From Brevibacterium casei CIP 102111 (GTDB lineage Bacteria; Actinomycetota; Actinomycetes; Actinomycetales; Brevibacteriaceae), in assembly GCF_900169275.1 (NCBI RefSeq), contig NZ_FXZC01000005.1:1-64000 (forward strand): DNA of 64,000 bases. Reading direction: 5' to 3'. Position 1 is the stretch's first letter; the number at the start of each line of letters is the position of its first letter. The position numbers and the translations under genes were made by a program. Below the pieces are notes generated by a model that ran no database searches, was not told the DNA's origin, and saw nothing but the letters and a program-made list of their open reading frames with translations. Below are positions 38,853 through 46,708 of this stretch, one piece after another.

Positions 38853-39190
38853 GAGTGTGGACGCCGAGTCGGTTGCGACGGCCGAGCGCGCGCGAGCTGG
38901 GCGTCGCGAGCGGCGAGGGGCGCCATCCGTCATGGCTGCCGCTGAATCATCCCCGTGCAAACGTAGGACATGCGGCTCCTGGTGCGGGAAGCTGAGCTCC
39001 GGGTTGTGTGTGCTGCGAAGTGTGTGATTCGCCGCTCGGGGTAGGACGTGCGGCCTGTTGGGTGGGCCTTCCCCGGGCGGAGGACGCGAACACGCCACGA
39101 CGGCGAAATCCTCGCCGAGGCGAAGTCGACACGGCAGACTTGTCAGTACTGCGACTGCCTTCCCAATCCCCGGTCGCACTAGGAAGAGTC
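38853..39190. other. Intergenic stretch before ftsB
   Basis: I find no supported gene here: short frames on both strands lack starts with ribosome sites and have no recognisable products. It holds one copy of the 9-mer CGCCGAGGC at 39113-39121, and AGGAAGAG just before the ftsB start. Most of the ftsB promoter must lie in it, but no clear -35/-10 pair is visible. Confidence 0.6.
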
Positions 39191-39694
39191 ATGGTTCCGA
39201 GCAAACCGAGAAGATCTGCCCCGAAGACGGCCCCCGGCAAAGCCTCCCCTCGGCGTCGCCCCAAGCCGGTCGTCGAGGTGCCCGCGCAGCGTGAGGCGCG
39301 CGGGCGCCGCATGTCGTGGCAGGCCGGAGTGTTCCTCGCCGTGCTCGCCATCGTCCTCGTCACCTTCCTGCCCTCGATCAACTCCGCTCTCAAACAGGCG
39401 CAGCAGATCGCGGCGCTCAACAACGAGATCGACGCGACCCGCTCCGAGGTCGAGGCGCTGCGGGAGAAGAACGAGGATCTCAAGGACCCGACCCACATCG
39501 CGCGCAAGGCCCGGGAAGAGCAGTACTACGTCGAGAAGGGCAAGAACGCCGTCATCGTCACCAATCAGGAGACGAGCGAGGATGACGATTCGGACACAGT
39601 GTCCCCACAGCGCAGTCAACCCTGGTACCTTGAGTTGCTGGAGTCGATCGAAGAGGTCGGCAATTCGAGCAACACGACGGGAACCGGTCAATGA
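39191..39694 (+). CDS. FtsB/DivIC septum formation initiator family protein
   Basis: This 167-residue bitopic protein matches the FtsB/DivIC family, part of the FtsQLB divisome complex. A basic cytoplasmic tail (1-40, rich in Pro, Arg and Lys) is followed by one membrane helix (WQAGVFLAVLAIVLVTFLPSI) and a coiled coil (QQIAALNNEIDATRSEVEALREKNEDLKD). DPTHIARKAREEQYYVEKGK is the conserved end of the family domain, and a Ser/Asp-rich tail follows. Its place before DUF501 and ppx equals that of Rv1024. It overlaps DUF501 by 4 nt. Confidence 0.92.
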   Translation: MVPSKPRRSAPKTAPGKASPRRRPKPVVEVPAQREARGRRMSWQAGVFLAVLAIVLVTFLPSINSALKQAQQIAALNNEIDATRSEVEALREKNEDLKDPTHIARKAREEQYYVEKGKNAVIVTNQETSEDDDSDTVSPQRSQPWYLELLESIEEVGNSSNTTGTGQ

Positions 39695-40212
39695 TCACAG
39701 AGTGCACCGAGGCGGACTTCGCGACGCTGAAGGAGCAGCTCGGACGCATTCCCCGCGGTGTCGTCGGCATCGCCGCCCGCAGCACCACGGGAGAGCCGCT
39801 CGTCGTCGCCACGGCCCCGCGGCTCGAGGACGGCACCCCGTTCCCCACGACGTTCTACCTCACCCATCCGGCGTTCGTCGCCGAGAGCTCGCGCCTGGAG
39901 GCCTCGGGCATCATGGCCGAGTGGACCGCTGAGCTCGGTGAGGACGAGACCCTCGCCGAGGCGTACCGACGTGCCCATGAGGCCTACCTCGCCGTGCGGG
40001 CGGAGATCGGCGAGGCCGCCGGCATCGCCGAGGTCGGGGAGATCGCCGACTTCTCCGCCGGCGGCATGCCGACCCGGGTCAAGTGCCTCCATGCACTGGT
40101 CGGTCATGCCCTGGCCGCGGGCCCTGGCGTCAACCCGATCGGCGACCGCGCCCTGTCGTTCATGGACGACGTCCCGACCCCGGCCGTCACCACCGCCGAG
40201 ACGACCGACTAG
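39691..40212 (+). CDS. DUF501 domain protein
   Basis: This 173-residue protein belongs to DUF501 (Rv1025 in M. tuberculosis). Recognisable parts are QLGRIPRGVVGIAARSTTGEPLVVATAPRLEDGTPFPTTFYLTHP near the N terminus and GGMPTRVKCLHALVGHALAAGPGVNPIGDRAL near the C terminus, with a conserved Cys and two His. No function is established. It overlaps the FtsB-like gene (ATGA) and is followed by ppx after 9 nt, so the three are one operon. Confidence 0.92.
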   Translation: MITECTEADFATLKEQLGRIPRGVVGIAARSTTGEPLVVATAPRLEDGTPFPTTFYLTHPAFVAESSRLEASGIMAEWTAELGEDETLAEAYRRAHEAYLAVRAEIGEAAGIAEVGEIADFSAGGMPTRVKCLHALVGHALAAGPGVNPIGDRALSFMDDVPTPAVTTAETTD

Positions 40213-40221
40213 GAGGAGACC

Positions 40222-41160
40222 ATGCGCGTAGCCGCATTCGACTGCGGAACGAACTCGCTGCGCCTGCTCGTCGCCGACATCGATGACCACGGCGCGATGA
40301 CCGAACTCCGCCGTGAGACCCGCATCGTCCGGCTCGGCCAGGGCGTCGACGCCACGGGGGAGTTCGCTCCCGAGGCCCTCGAGCGCACCTTCGCCGTCAC
40401 CCGCGAGTACGCCGAGCTCGCCGCCGAGTACTCGCCGGAGCGGATCCGCTTCGTCGCCACCTCGGCGAGTCGGGACGTGAGGAACCGGGACGAGTTCTTC
40501 GCCGGCATCTTCGCGATCCTCGGCGTCGTCCCCGACGTCATCACCGGTGACGAGGAGGCCCGTCTGTCCTTCCTCGGCGCCACCGCCGGACGCAGCGCCG
40601 ATGAGGGCCCGTTCCTCGTCATGGACCTCGGCGGGGGATCGACCGAGCTCGTCCTCGGTACCGGAGATGTCGAGGCAGCGGTGAGCATGGACATCGGCTC
40701 CGTGCGCCTGACCGAACGCCACATGGCCTCCGACCAGCCCGACGGCGAGCAGATCCGGGCGGCGGTGACCGACATCGACACCCACCTCGATGAGGCCGCC
40801 GAGGTGGTCGACCTCGGCGCCGCCCGCACCTTCATCGGCGTGGCCGGGACCGTGACGACGCTGACCGCCGGCATCCTCGGACTCGACAGCTACCTGCGTG
40901 AGCGGATCCACGGGGCCCGTCTCACCGTCTCCGAGATCGAGCGGCAGGCCGACGACCTCGTGCGCATGGATCGGGACGCCCGCGCCGCACTGCCCTACAT
41001 GCATCCCGGTCGCGTCGACGTCATCGCCGCCGGCGGCCTCATCTTCGCCCGCACGGTCTCCCGAGTCGACGACGCCGTCCGCACCCGCGGAGGCGAGCTG
41101 GCGATCACGGTCTCCGAGACCGACATCCTCGACGGCATCGCCCTCGACCTCGCCTCATGA
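40222..41160 (+). CDS. Ppx/GppA exopolyphosphatase family protein
   Basis: This 312-residue protein is of the short, single-module Ppx/GppA type, which hydrolyses polyphosphate or (p)ppGpp. AFDCGTNSLRLLVADID is phosphate loop 1, TSASRDVRNRDEFF with DEEARLSFLGA follows, and VMDLGGGSTELVLG is phosphate loop 2. GVAGTVTTLTAG is the adenosine-type motif. It lacks the C-terminal HD-like domain of E. coli Ppx and corresponds to Rv1026. It has a strong GGAGGAG site and overlaps the next gene by 4 nt. Confidence 0.93.
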   Translation: MRVAAFDCGTNSLRLLVADIDDHGAMTELRRETRIVRLGQGVDATGEFAPEALERTFAVTREYAELAAEYSPERIRFVATSASRDVRNRDEFFAGIFAILGVVPDVITGDEEARLSFLGATAGRSADEGPFLVMDLGGGSTELVLGTGDVEAAVSMDIGSVRLTERHMASDQPDGEQIRAAVTDIDTHLDEAAEVVDLGAARTFIGVAGTVTTLTAGILGLDSYLRERIHGARLTVSEIERQADDLVRMDRDARAALPYMHPGRVDVIAAGGLIFARTVSRVDDAVRTRGGELAITVSETDILDGIALDLAS

Positions 41161-42437
41161 CCCACCCGACCGCACACACCACGGGACGCCGGCTCACCGC
41201 CGGTGCGCGCCGGCTCGCGCTCATCGGACTCGTCATGGGTCTCATCGTCGGCACCGCCCAGCCCGCTCTCGCCGCGCCCAAGGCCGGGCCCGGACAGTGG
41301 TTCATCGAGGACTACGGCATCGACGAGCTGTGGAAGACCTCGACCGGGGAGGGCGTCAACGTCGCCGTCATCGACTCCGGGGTGAACAAGGACCACGCGG
41401 ACCTCAAGGGCGTGGTGACGAAGGCCAAGGACTTCAGCGGACTCGGCAAGGACGGCACGACCCCGATCGGGGGCAAGGAGACGATCCACCACGGAACCGC
41501 GGTCGCCGGCGTCATCGCAGGCCAGGGGGAGGGGCCGGGTCCCGTCGGCGTCGCCCCCGACGCGAAGATCCTCTCCGCCTCGATGTGGCTCGGACCCGAC
41601 CGCCCGAAGGAGTCCGGGTCGACCCGCGAGCAGGCGGCCGAGGCCGTCCGCTGGGCCGTCGACAACGACGCGAAGGTCATCAACATGTCCCTCGGCTGGG
41701 ACGATCCCGCGTGGCCGGAGAGCTGGGACAAGGCGTTCGCCTACGCGTACGAGAAGGACGTCCTCGTCGTCGCCTGTGTCGGCAACGCCTCCCAGGGTGC
41801 GACCCAGGCGTGGTCGCCCTCGACAGTGCCCGGCGTCATCGGCGTCGGCGGTCTCGGCAAGAACGGACGCGTGCTCGACGCCTCGACCGCACCGGGGACC
41901 GCCGTCGACCTCATGGGACCGGCGGCCGACATCCCGATCCCGTACTACTCAGGCGGCTACGCCGAGGGCCAGGGGTGTTCGTTCGCAGCACCCGTCGTCT
42001 CCGGAGTCGCCGCCCTCATCCGCGCGGAGAACCCCGACCTCAGCGCCGACGAGGTGGCGGCGAAGCTGCTCACCACCGCCAAGCCGGTGAAGGGCTACAA
42101 GGGTCAGAGCACTGCGGACAAGCCGGATCCGATCGTCGGCTGGGGCCGCCTCGACCCCGTGGCGGCGATGAAGGCAGACGTGCCGAAATCGGTGCCGAGT
42201 GCCGCCGACGCGCTCTCGAGCTGGGTGACGATGCACCGTCGCGCCGACAAGGATCCGACCGAGACCGAGACCGCTGCCCCGACCGAGGAGGGCGGTCAGA
42301 AGGCGGTCGCACCCACCGACGTCGTCTCCTCCCAGTCGACGCCGACCCTCGGATACTGGACGCTCGGCGTCGGCGGGGCCGTCGCCCTGAGCCTCATCGT
42401 CCTCTCCCTCGTCGTCCACCTGCGTCGTCGCCGCTGA
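41157..42437 (+). CDS. Subtilisin-family (S8) serine protease, mycosin-like, membrane anchored
   Basis: This 426-residue exported protease has a signal sequence ending near QPALAAPK (about 40), the catalytic Asp73 in VAVIDSGVN, His112 in HHGTAVAGVI and Ser275 in GCSFAAPVVSG. The GCS variant replaces the usual GTS. A linker rich in Thr, Ala and Glu leads to a C-terminal membrane helix (GVGGAVALSLIVLSLVVHL) and RRRR. This architecture is that of mycosins, but no type VII secretion genes are present nearby. The start overlaps the ppx stop. Confidence 0.92.
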   Translation: MTHPTAHTTGRRLTAGARRLALIGLVMGLIVGTAQPALAAPKAGPGQWFIEDYGIDELWKTSTGEGVNVAVIDSGVNKDHADLKGVVTKAKDFSGLGKDGTTPIGGKETIHHGTAVAGVIAGQGEGPGPVGVAPDAKILSASMWLGPDRPKESGSTREQAAEAVRWAVDNDAKVINMSLGWDDPAWPESWDKAFAYAYEKDVLVVACVGNASQGATQAWSPSTVPGVIGVGGLGKNGRVLDASTAPGTAVDLMGPAADIPIPYYSGGYAEGQGCSFAAPVVSGVAALIRAENPDLSADEVAAKLLTTAKPVKGYKGQSTADKPDPIVGWGRLDPVAAMKADVPKSVPSAADALSSWVTMHRRADKDPTETETAAPTEEGGQKAVAPTDVVSSQSTPTLGYWTLGVGGAVALSLIVLSLVVHLRRRR

Positions 42438-42482
42438 TCCCGAGGGCGTGATACGCGTCTCATCTGGGGCATCGTCGGATGA

Positions 42483-42512
42483 TTAGTGAAAGTTTTCACA
42501 AGGGCCTAGGAT
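42483..42512 (+). promoter_or_regulatory. Promoter of the NADH dehydrogenase gene
   Basis: TTAGTG (42483-42488) and TAGGAT (42507-42512) are 18 bp apart, and the ATG follows the -10 box by 6 nt, so the transcript is probably leaderless. Confidence 0.55.
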
Positions 42513-42518
42513 GGGGCT

Positions 42519-43892
42519 ATGGCTCTCATCAGAAACTCGAAACTGCGTCCACGCATCCTCGTCGTCGGCGGCGGATACCTCGGTCTCGTCACGGCCCAGA
42601 ATCTGCTGAAGAATCTCGGCCGCGGTGAAGCCACCGTGACCGTCATCGATCCCAACCCGTACATGACGTACCAGCCCTTCCTCCCCGAGGTGGCTGCCGG
42701 TTCGATCGAACCCCGTCACGCCGTCGTGCCGCTGCGCCGCAACCTGCCCGGCGCCGAGGTCATCACCGGCAAGGTGACGTCGATCAACCACGCCGACAAG
42801 TTCGTCGTCGTCGAACCCGAGAACGACGAGCCCTTCGAGCTCGACTACGACCACATCATCATGGCCGCCGGCTCCGTCGCCCGCACCCTGCCGATCCCCG
42901 GTCTCAAGGAGAACGCGATCGGCCTCAAGCGGATCGAGGAAGCCGTGGCCCTGCGCGACCACCTCCTCTCCCGTCTCGCCGACGCCGCCCTCATGGAGGA
43001 CGACGAGGAACGCCGCAAGGCGCTCACCTTCGTCTTCGTCGGCGGCGGCTTCGCGGGCATCGAGCTCCTCGCCGAACTCGAGGACGTCGTGCGCTCCGCG
43101 ATCTCCCAGTACGAGACCCTCACCGAGGCGGACGTCCGCTTCGTCCTCGTCGAGGCCCTCGGCCGCGTCATGCCCGAGGTCGGCGAGGCACAGGCCCGCT
43201 GGGTCGTCGAGCACCTGCGCGAGCGCGGCATCGACGTCTACCTCGAGACCTTCCTCCAGGACTGCACCGACAAGCACATCAAGCTCTCCAACGGCGAGGA
43301 GTTCGACGCCGACACGATCGTGTGGTCGGCCGGCGTCAAGGCCAACCCGGTCCTCGTCGACTCCGACCTGCCGATCGACGAACGCGGCCGCGTGACCGTA
43401 CGCGCCGATCTCCGTGTCGAGGGCGAAGACGGCGTCGTCGAGGGCGCCTGGGCAGCCGGTGACAACGCCGCCGTGCCCGACCTCTCCGGTGGCGGCGTCG
43501 GCGGATACTGCGTGCCCAATGCCCAGCACGCGGTGCGCCAGGCCCCGGTGCTCGCGGCGAACGTCCTCGCCGCCCTCCGCGGAGAGACCGAGTTCAAGCA
43601 GTACTTCCACAAGACGATCGGCTCGGTCGCCGGGCTCGGCCTCTACAAGGGCGTCTCCCAGATGGGCGACTTCGAGGCCCGCGGACTGCTCGCCTGGCTC
43701 ATGCACCGTGCCTACCACGGCTACGCGATCCCGAGCATCGACCGCAAGGTCAAGGTCTTCGGCAACTGGATCCTCAACTTCGCGCTCGGCCGCGACAACT
43801 CGGCGCTCGTCGACCTCGACGTGCCCCGCAAGGCCTTCGTCGAGGCCGCTGAGTCGAAGCCGGTTCCCAAGAAGGAAGCCGTCTCGGCCTGA
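42519..43892 (+). CDS. ndh: NAD(P)/FAD-dependent oxidoreductase, type II NADH dehydrogenase
   Basis: This 457-residue flavoprotein matches NDH-2, which passes electrons from NADH to menaquinone without proton pumping. The first Rossmann motif VVGGGYLGLVTAQNL binds FAD, TYQPFLPEVAAGSIEPRHAVVPLR is typical of NDH-2, and FVFVGGGFAGIELLAELED binds NAD. TIVWSAGVKANPVL and the AAGDNAAVPD-type motif with GGGVGGYCVPNAQHAVRQ lie later. The C terminus has a membrane-binding amphipathic part (YHGYAIPSIDRKVKVFGNW). It ends in a strong terminator. Confidence 0.92.
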   Translation: MALIRNSKLRPRILVVGGGYLGLVTAQNLLKNLGRGEATVTVIDPNPYMTYQPFLPEVAAGSIEPRHAVVPLRRNLPGAEVITGKVTSINHADKFVVVEPENDEPFELDYDHIIMAAGSVARTLPIPGLKENAIGLKRIEEAVALRDHLLSRLADAALMEDDEERRKALTFVFVGGGFAGIELLAELEDVVRSAISQYETLTEADVRFVLVEALGRVMPEVGEAQARWVVEHLRERGIDVYLETFLQDCTDKHIKLSNGEEFDADTIVWSAGVKANPVLVDSDLPIDERGRVTVRADLRVEGEDGVVEGAWAAGDNAAVPDLSGGGVGGYCVPNAQHAVRQAPVLAANVLAALRGETEFKQYFHKTIGSVAGLGLYKGVSQMGDFEARGLLAWLMHRAYHGYAIPSIDRKVKVFGNWILNFALGRDNSALVDLDVPRKAFVEAAESKPVPKKEAVSA

Positions 43893-43911
43893 GGTCCGCC
43901 TCTGACTGACG

Positions 43912-43955
43912 CGACGACGGCGCCGGAAGTGTTCGCACTTCCGGCGCCGTCGTCG
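43912..43955 (+). terminator. Strong terminator after ndh
   Basis: A perfect 20-bp stem (left arm 43912-43931, right arm 43936-43955) closes a TTCG tetraloop. TTCC follows. Confidence 0.9.
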
Positions 43956-44017
43956 TTCCAGGTCACGATTGGGTCTCCGCCGGGTCCGCGGACTCGCGAT
44001 GAGGCTACTCTGAGTCC

Positions 44018-44872
44018 ATGAAGCGCACCGTCGGCATCGCAGCCCTGGTGGTCGCCCTGCTGCTCGGCGGCTGCGGAATCGGCGGGGAGGATCAGGCGTC
44101 ATCCGCGCCCGAGGCGACGACCGCCTCGGCGGCGGAGGCGCCACCGGCCGCAGGCACCCCGACGGCCGCTGAGGAGCCGCTGCCCCGCGGGCACTGCGGC
44201 ACCGCTCCTGCACCCCTGGAGGATCAGAGTGTCTACCAGGGGACGCCGGAGACGGACTGCGGTGAGGCGATGCGGGCGGTCGGGGCGTTCGGCCGCGGAG
44301 ACGACGCGGTCGACGAATCCGGGCACGGCACTCAGGTCGACGGGTGGCAGTGCGTGTTCCCGATGGACGCCGAGGTCGCCGACTACGGCCTCACGCTCGC
44401 CTGCGAGAAGGGCCCGCAGCGGTTCGTCGTCCGTCCCGCCTCCGTCGAGGCGCCCGCCGGCTACCACGTCCGGCCGTGGGACTACGAGGGCACGGCCACG
44501 GGTGCCCAGGGCATCTACTTCACCACCGAATCCCGCAAGCACCACTGCAGTTTCGCCGCCGACGGCGTCGGGTGCGACAACCTCAACTTCCCCGACGACC
44601 TCCCCGAGGTCGGATACATGGGCCAGCGGCAGCAGCCGACGGCGATCGTCCTCGGGACCAGGGGCGCCGCCCGGTTCGCGGCCTTCGGGGATCCGATGTT
44701 CACCCAGTTCTCCGATTCCGGCGGCTGGGGCACGGAGACGCGGGTGCTCGGCTACGGTGAGCTCCTCATCGTCCGCGGCATCGCCTGCACGACGGATGAG
44801 GACCGCGGTGTCGTCTGCGTCAACGGCGACCACGGCTTCGCGATCTCCTCCCGGGACTACTCGCTCGACTGA
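44018..44872 (+). CDS. Hypothetical lipoprotein
   Basis: This 284-residue protein starts with MKRTVGIAALVVALLLGGC, a clear lipobox with Cys19. An Ala/Pro/Glu-rich spacer (20-60) follows and holds the recurrent 9-mer in its DNA (44123). The rest is a globular extracellular domain with eight or more Cys (for example GHCGTAPAP, TDCGEAM, WQCVFPM, HHCSFAADGVGCDNL, IACTTDEDRGVVCVNGDHGF), which suggests several disulfides. I do not recognise a family. It is convergent with the next gene. Confidence 0.78.
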   Translation: MKRTVGIAALVVALLLGGCGIGGEDQASSAPEATTASAAEAPPAAGTPTAAEEPLPRGHCGTAPAPLEDQSVYQGTPETDCGEAMRAVGAFGRGDDAVDESGHGTQVDGWQCVFPMDAEVADYGLTLACEKGPQRFVVRPASVEAPAGYHVRPWDYEGTATGAQGIYFTTESRKHHCSFAADGVGCDNLNFPDDLPEVGYMGQRQQPTAIVLGTRGAARFAAFGDPMFTQFSDSGGWGTETRVLGYGELLIVRGIACTTDEDRGVVCVNGDHGFAISSRDYSLD

Positions 44873-44889
44873 CCTCCCCGAGGCGGGAC

Positions 44890-44936
44890 CTCGCCGAGGC
44901 GGTGGCCGAGCGGGGCCCGGCCGCCGCCTCGGCGAG
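44890..44936. terminator. Bidirectional hairpin between convergent genes
   Basis: An 18-bp stem with one G-T pair (44890-44907 with 44919-44936) encloses GAGCGGGGCCC. Its arms contain CGCCGAGGC and GCCTCGGCG, the recurrent 9-mer in opposite orientations. Confidence 0.75.
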
Positions 44937-44943
44937 AGGCGGG

Positions 44944-45549
44944 TCAGTTGGCGACGGTGAAGCGGGAGTTGATGTGCGTAGGCTTCTCGATCTCATCGAC
45001 CATCGCGATGGCGAAATCCTCCGCGGAGATCGCATCGCCCACCGGAGAGTCGGTGCCGACGGTGAACTTCCCGGTGCGCTCTCCCGGAGCGATGACCGGG
45101 GCAGGGGAGATGAGCGTCCACGGCTCGTAGTCGCCTGAGCGGAGGATCTCGAGGGCACGGGTGCCGGTCTCGGCTTCGGCCTTGTACGGCTCCGGGAAGC
45201 CCGGGGTGTCCTTGAGCATGACTCCGTCGACGAGGAGCGACCCGGCGCCGCCGACGACGAAGATCCGCGTGTCGCCGCTAGCGGCAGCGATGGTGCGGAG
45301 GGCATCGAGCCATTCTCCGTGGTCGCCGCCGGTGCGGCTGGGGCCGGTGGTCGAGACGATGACGTCGTGATCGGCGACGATCTGCGCATCGAAGGCGGCG
45401 TCGCCCATCTCGCCTGTGATGCTGCGTGCGGCGCCGGGAACCTCGGTGCCCGAGCGGGTGATGGCTGTGACTTCGTGGCCCCGATCGGCGGCTTCCTTGG
45501 TCACGCGCGAGCCGACCATTCCCGATGCTCCGAAGAGTGCGATCCTCAT
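44944..45549 (-). CDS. NAD(P)H-binding SDR-like protein
   Basis: This 201-residue protein has an atypical short-chain dehydrogenase fold of the NAD(P)H-binding/NmrA-like group. ALFGASGMVGSRVTKEAADRGHEVTAITR is the dinucleotide motif and IFVVGGAGSLLVDG lies in the core. Proteins of this type include quinone or azo reductases and redox sensors. It is transcribed divergently from an HxlR regulator with a shared operator, so it is very likely regulated by it. The substrate is unknown. Confidence 0.88.
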   Translation of the reverse strand: MRIALFGASGMVGSRVTKEAADRGHEVTAITRSGTEVPGAARSITGEMGDAAFDAQIVADHDVIVSTTGPSRTGGDHGEWLDALRTIAAASGDTRIFVVGGAGSLLVDGVMLKDTPGFPEPYKAEAETGTRALEILRSGDYEPWTLISPAPVIAPGERTGKFTVGTDSPVGDAISAEDFAIAMVDEIEKPTHINSRFTVAN

Positions 45550-45577
45550 GGTGAGTCCTTTCGACGGTGTTGCTGAG

Positions 45578-45620
45578 TTGACATCACAAAGATATACTTT
45601 GGATATCGGATACCTCAAAG
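45578..45620. promoter_or_regulatory. Shared promoter and operator of the HxlR pair
   Basis: The AT-rich gap holds TTGACA (45578-45583), a plus-strand -35 candidate with GATATC (45602-45607) as a weak -10. On the minus strand TTGAGG (45612-45617) and TATATC (45590-45595) are 16 bp apart. A perfect inverted repeat CAAAG-ATATA-CTTTG (45587-45601) covers the minus -10 and the plus spacer, and a second half CAAAGATA lies at 45616. This fits autoregulation by HxlR. Confidence 0.6.
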
Positions 45621-45639
45621 ATACTATTGGAGCCATTCC

Positions 45640-46014
45640 ATGGGAATCAGCTGGGAAGGCAACGCCTTCGACCCCGAATGTCCGACGCGGGTGATCCTCG
45701 ATCGGATCGGCGACAAGTGGACCGTGCTCATCATCGATGTCCTCGAGAACGGGCCGCTGCGGTTCAACGAGATCCGCCTGGCGATCGGGGGCATCACCCC
45801 GAAGGTGCTCACGTCGACGCTGCGATCGCTGGCCGCCGACGGGCTCATCACCCGGGAGGCCTACGCCGAGGTGCCTCCGCGTGTCGAATACCGGCTGACC
45901 GACCTCGGGCGCTCACTGCGCGAACCCGTGGCCACTCTGCGCCGCTGGGCCGAACTCAATGCTGCTGCGATCACCGACAATCGGGAGCGTGAGGAGTCGG
46001 CGGCCGGCCGCTGA
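45640..46014 (+). CDS. HxlR family transcriptional regulator
   Basis: This 124-residue protein is a winged-helix HxlR/MarR-like DNA-binding regulator. CPTRVILDRIGDKWTVLIIDVLENGPLRFNEIRLAIGGITPKVLTSTLRSLAADGLITREAY is the complete HxlR domain, and VPPRVEYRLTDLGRSL is the wing. Cys12 or so near the N terminus is at the position of the redox-sensing Cys of YodB/HypR-like members. It is divergent from the NAD(P)H-binding protein. Its 3' end overlaps the next, opposite gene by 44 bp. Confidence 0.9.
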   Translation: MGISWEGNAFDPECPTRVILDRIGDKWTVLIIDVLENGPLRFNEIRLAIGGITPKVLTSTLRSLAADGLITREAYAEVPPRVEYRLTDLGRSLREPVATLRRWAELNAAAITDNREREESAAGR

Positions 46015-46426
46015 GCGCGGCCACCACCTCGGCGAGCTCGCGCAGCTCCCCGGCGATCCGATACCGGCGGGGGTGGCCGGAGTGCACCCAGTTGTTCGTG
46101 ATCATCGACGCACTCGCCCCGTTTGTGATCGCCTTGAACTCCTCGACGTCGAGGCCGGCCGCGCGATCGGCGAGGAGCCGGTCGCTCACCTCGGGGGAGA
46201 GGGCGGACCAGTGATCGGCCGCCTCGGAGCCGATGACATGCCACTGCCCGCCGGCCTCGCGGTAGGCGAGCGGTCGCGAGGTCGGTGCAGCGGATCGTCC
46301 GGCGGCGGCGTCCTCCTCGGGTGGGGTGACGATGACTGCCGGGCCCGGGGCGTCGACGGCGCGCGGGTCGTCGATGCCGATGACAGGCTGCGGCGGCTGC
46401 CCGGGGGAGAGGAGGAGAGAGGTCAT
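45971..46426 (-). CDS. Hypothetical protein
   Basis: I do not recognise this 151-residue protein. It is hydrophilic with no membrane segment. A Pro/Ala-rich N-terminal half (QPPQPVIGIDDPRAVDAPGP) leads to a more ordered part with GGQWHVIGSEAADHWSAL, DVEEFKAITNGASASMITNNWVHSG and ELAEVVAALSG. A CATGAT box on the minus strand lies 6 nt before the ATG. Its 3' end runs 44 bp into the end of the HxlR gene on the other strand, so the last residues may be poorly constrained. Codon bias supports coding. Confidence 0.55.
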   Translation of the reverse strand: MTSLLLSPGQPPQPVIGIDDPRAVDAPGPAVIVTPPEEDAAAGRSAAPTSRPLAYREAGGQWHVIGSEAADHWSALSPEVSDRLLADRAAGLDVEEFKAITNGASASMITNNWVHSGHPRRYRIAGELRELAEVVAALSGRPPTPHAPDCR

Positions 46427-46475
46427 AGGGCCATCATGCCCGAGAGTCGCGAATGCGGCGAGCCGATTCCATGGG

Positions 46476-46549
46476 TCCCCCCACTGGGACTCGAACCCAG
46501 ACTGAATCGATTTTAAGTCGACTGCCTCTGCCGATTGGGCTATAGGGGG
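46476..46549 (-). tRNA. tRNA with UAA anticodon (Leu), compact form
   Basis: Read on the minus strand the acceptor arms CCCCCTA and TGGGGGG pair (one G-T), T8 and A9 are present, the D loop is AATCGGCAGA as in tRNA-Leu, the anticodon stem is GTCGA/TCGAT, and the loop CTTAAAA gives anticodon UAA. The T arm is CTGGG-TTCGAGT-CCCAG and base 73 is A, the leucine discriminator. The variable loop is only 5 nt, whereas bacterial tRNA-Leu normally has a long arm. The 3' CCA is not encoded as such (CCC follows). Confidence 0.85.
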
Positions 46550-46708
46550 AGGAGCGCCGTCGCATCGCCAGCACTCACTCTACCGTCCCGTGTTCCCGGG
46601 TGCGCGGCCGCGCGTCCTCCGGATCGGCTGCCACCGACGGCAGCGCCCTCGAGGTCATCCCTTGAGACGCATTGCTTCAGATTGTGAACGAGGGCTAACG
46701 TCTCACCC

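Noticed and set aside
38813-39027. Two 60-residue open frames between the DUF559 gene and ftsB
   Set aside because: No ribosome-binding site, no recognisable product and a position over the DnaA boxes; they look like chance frames.
41157-42437. Type VII (ESX) secretion locus
   Set aside because: Only the mycosin-like protease is present; no EccB, EccC, EccD, EccE or WXG100 genes lie in the window.
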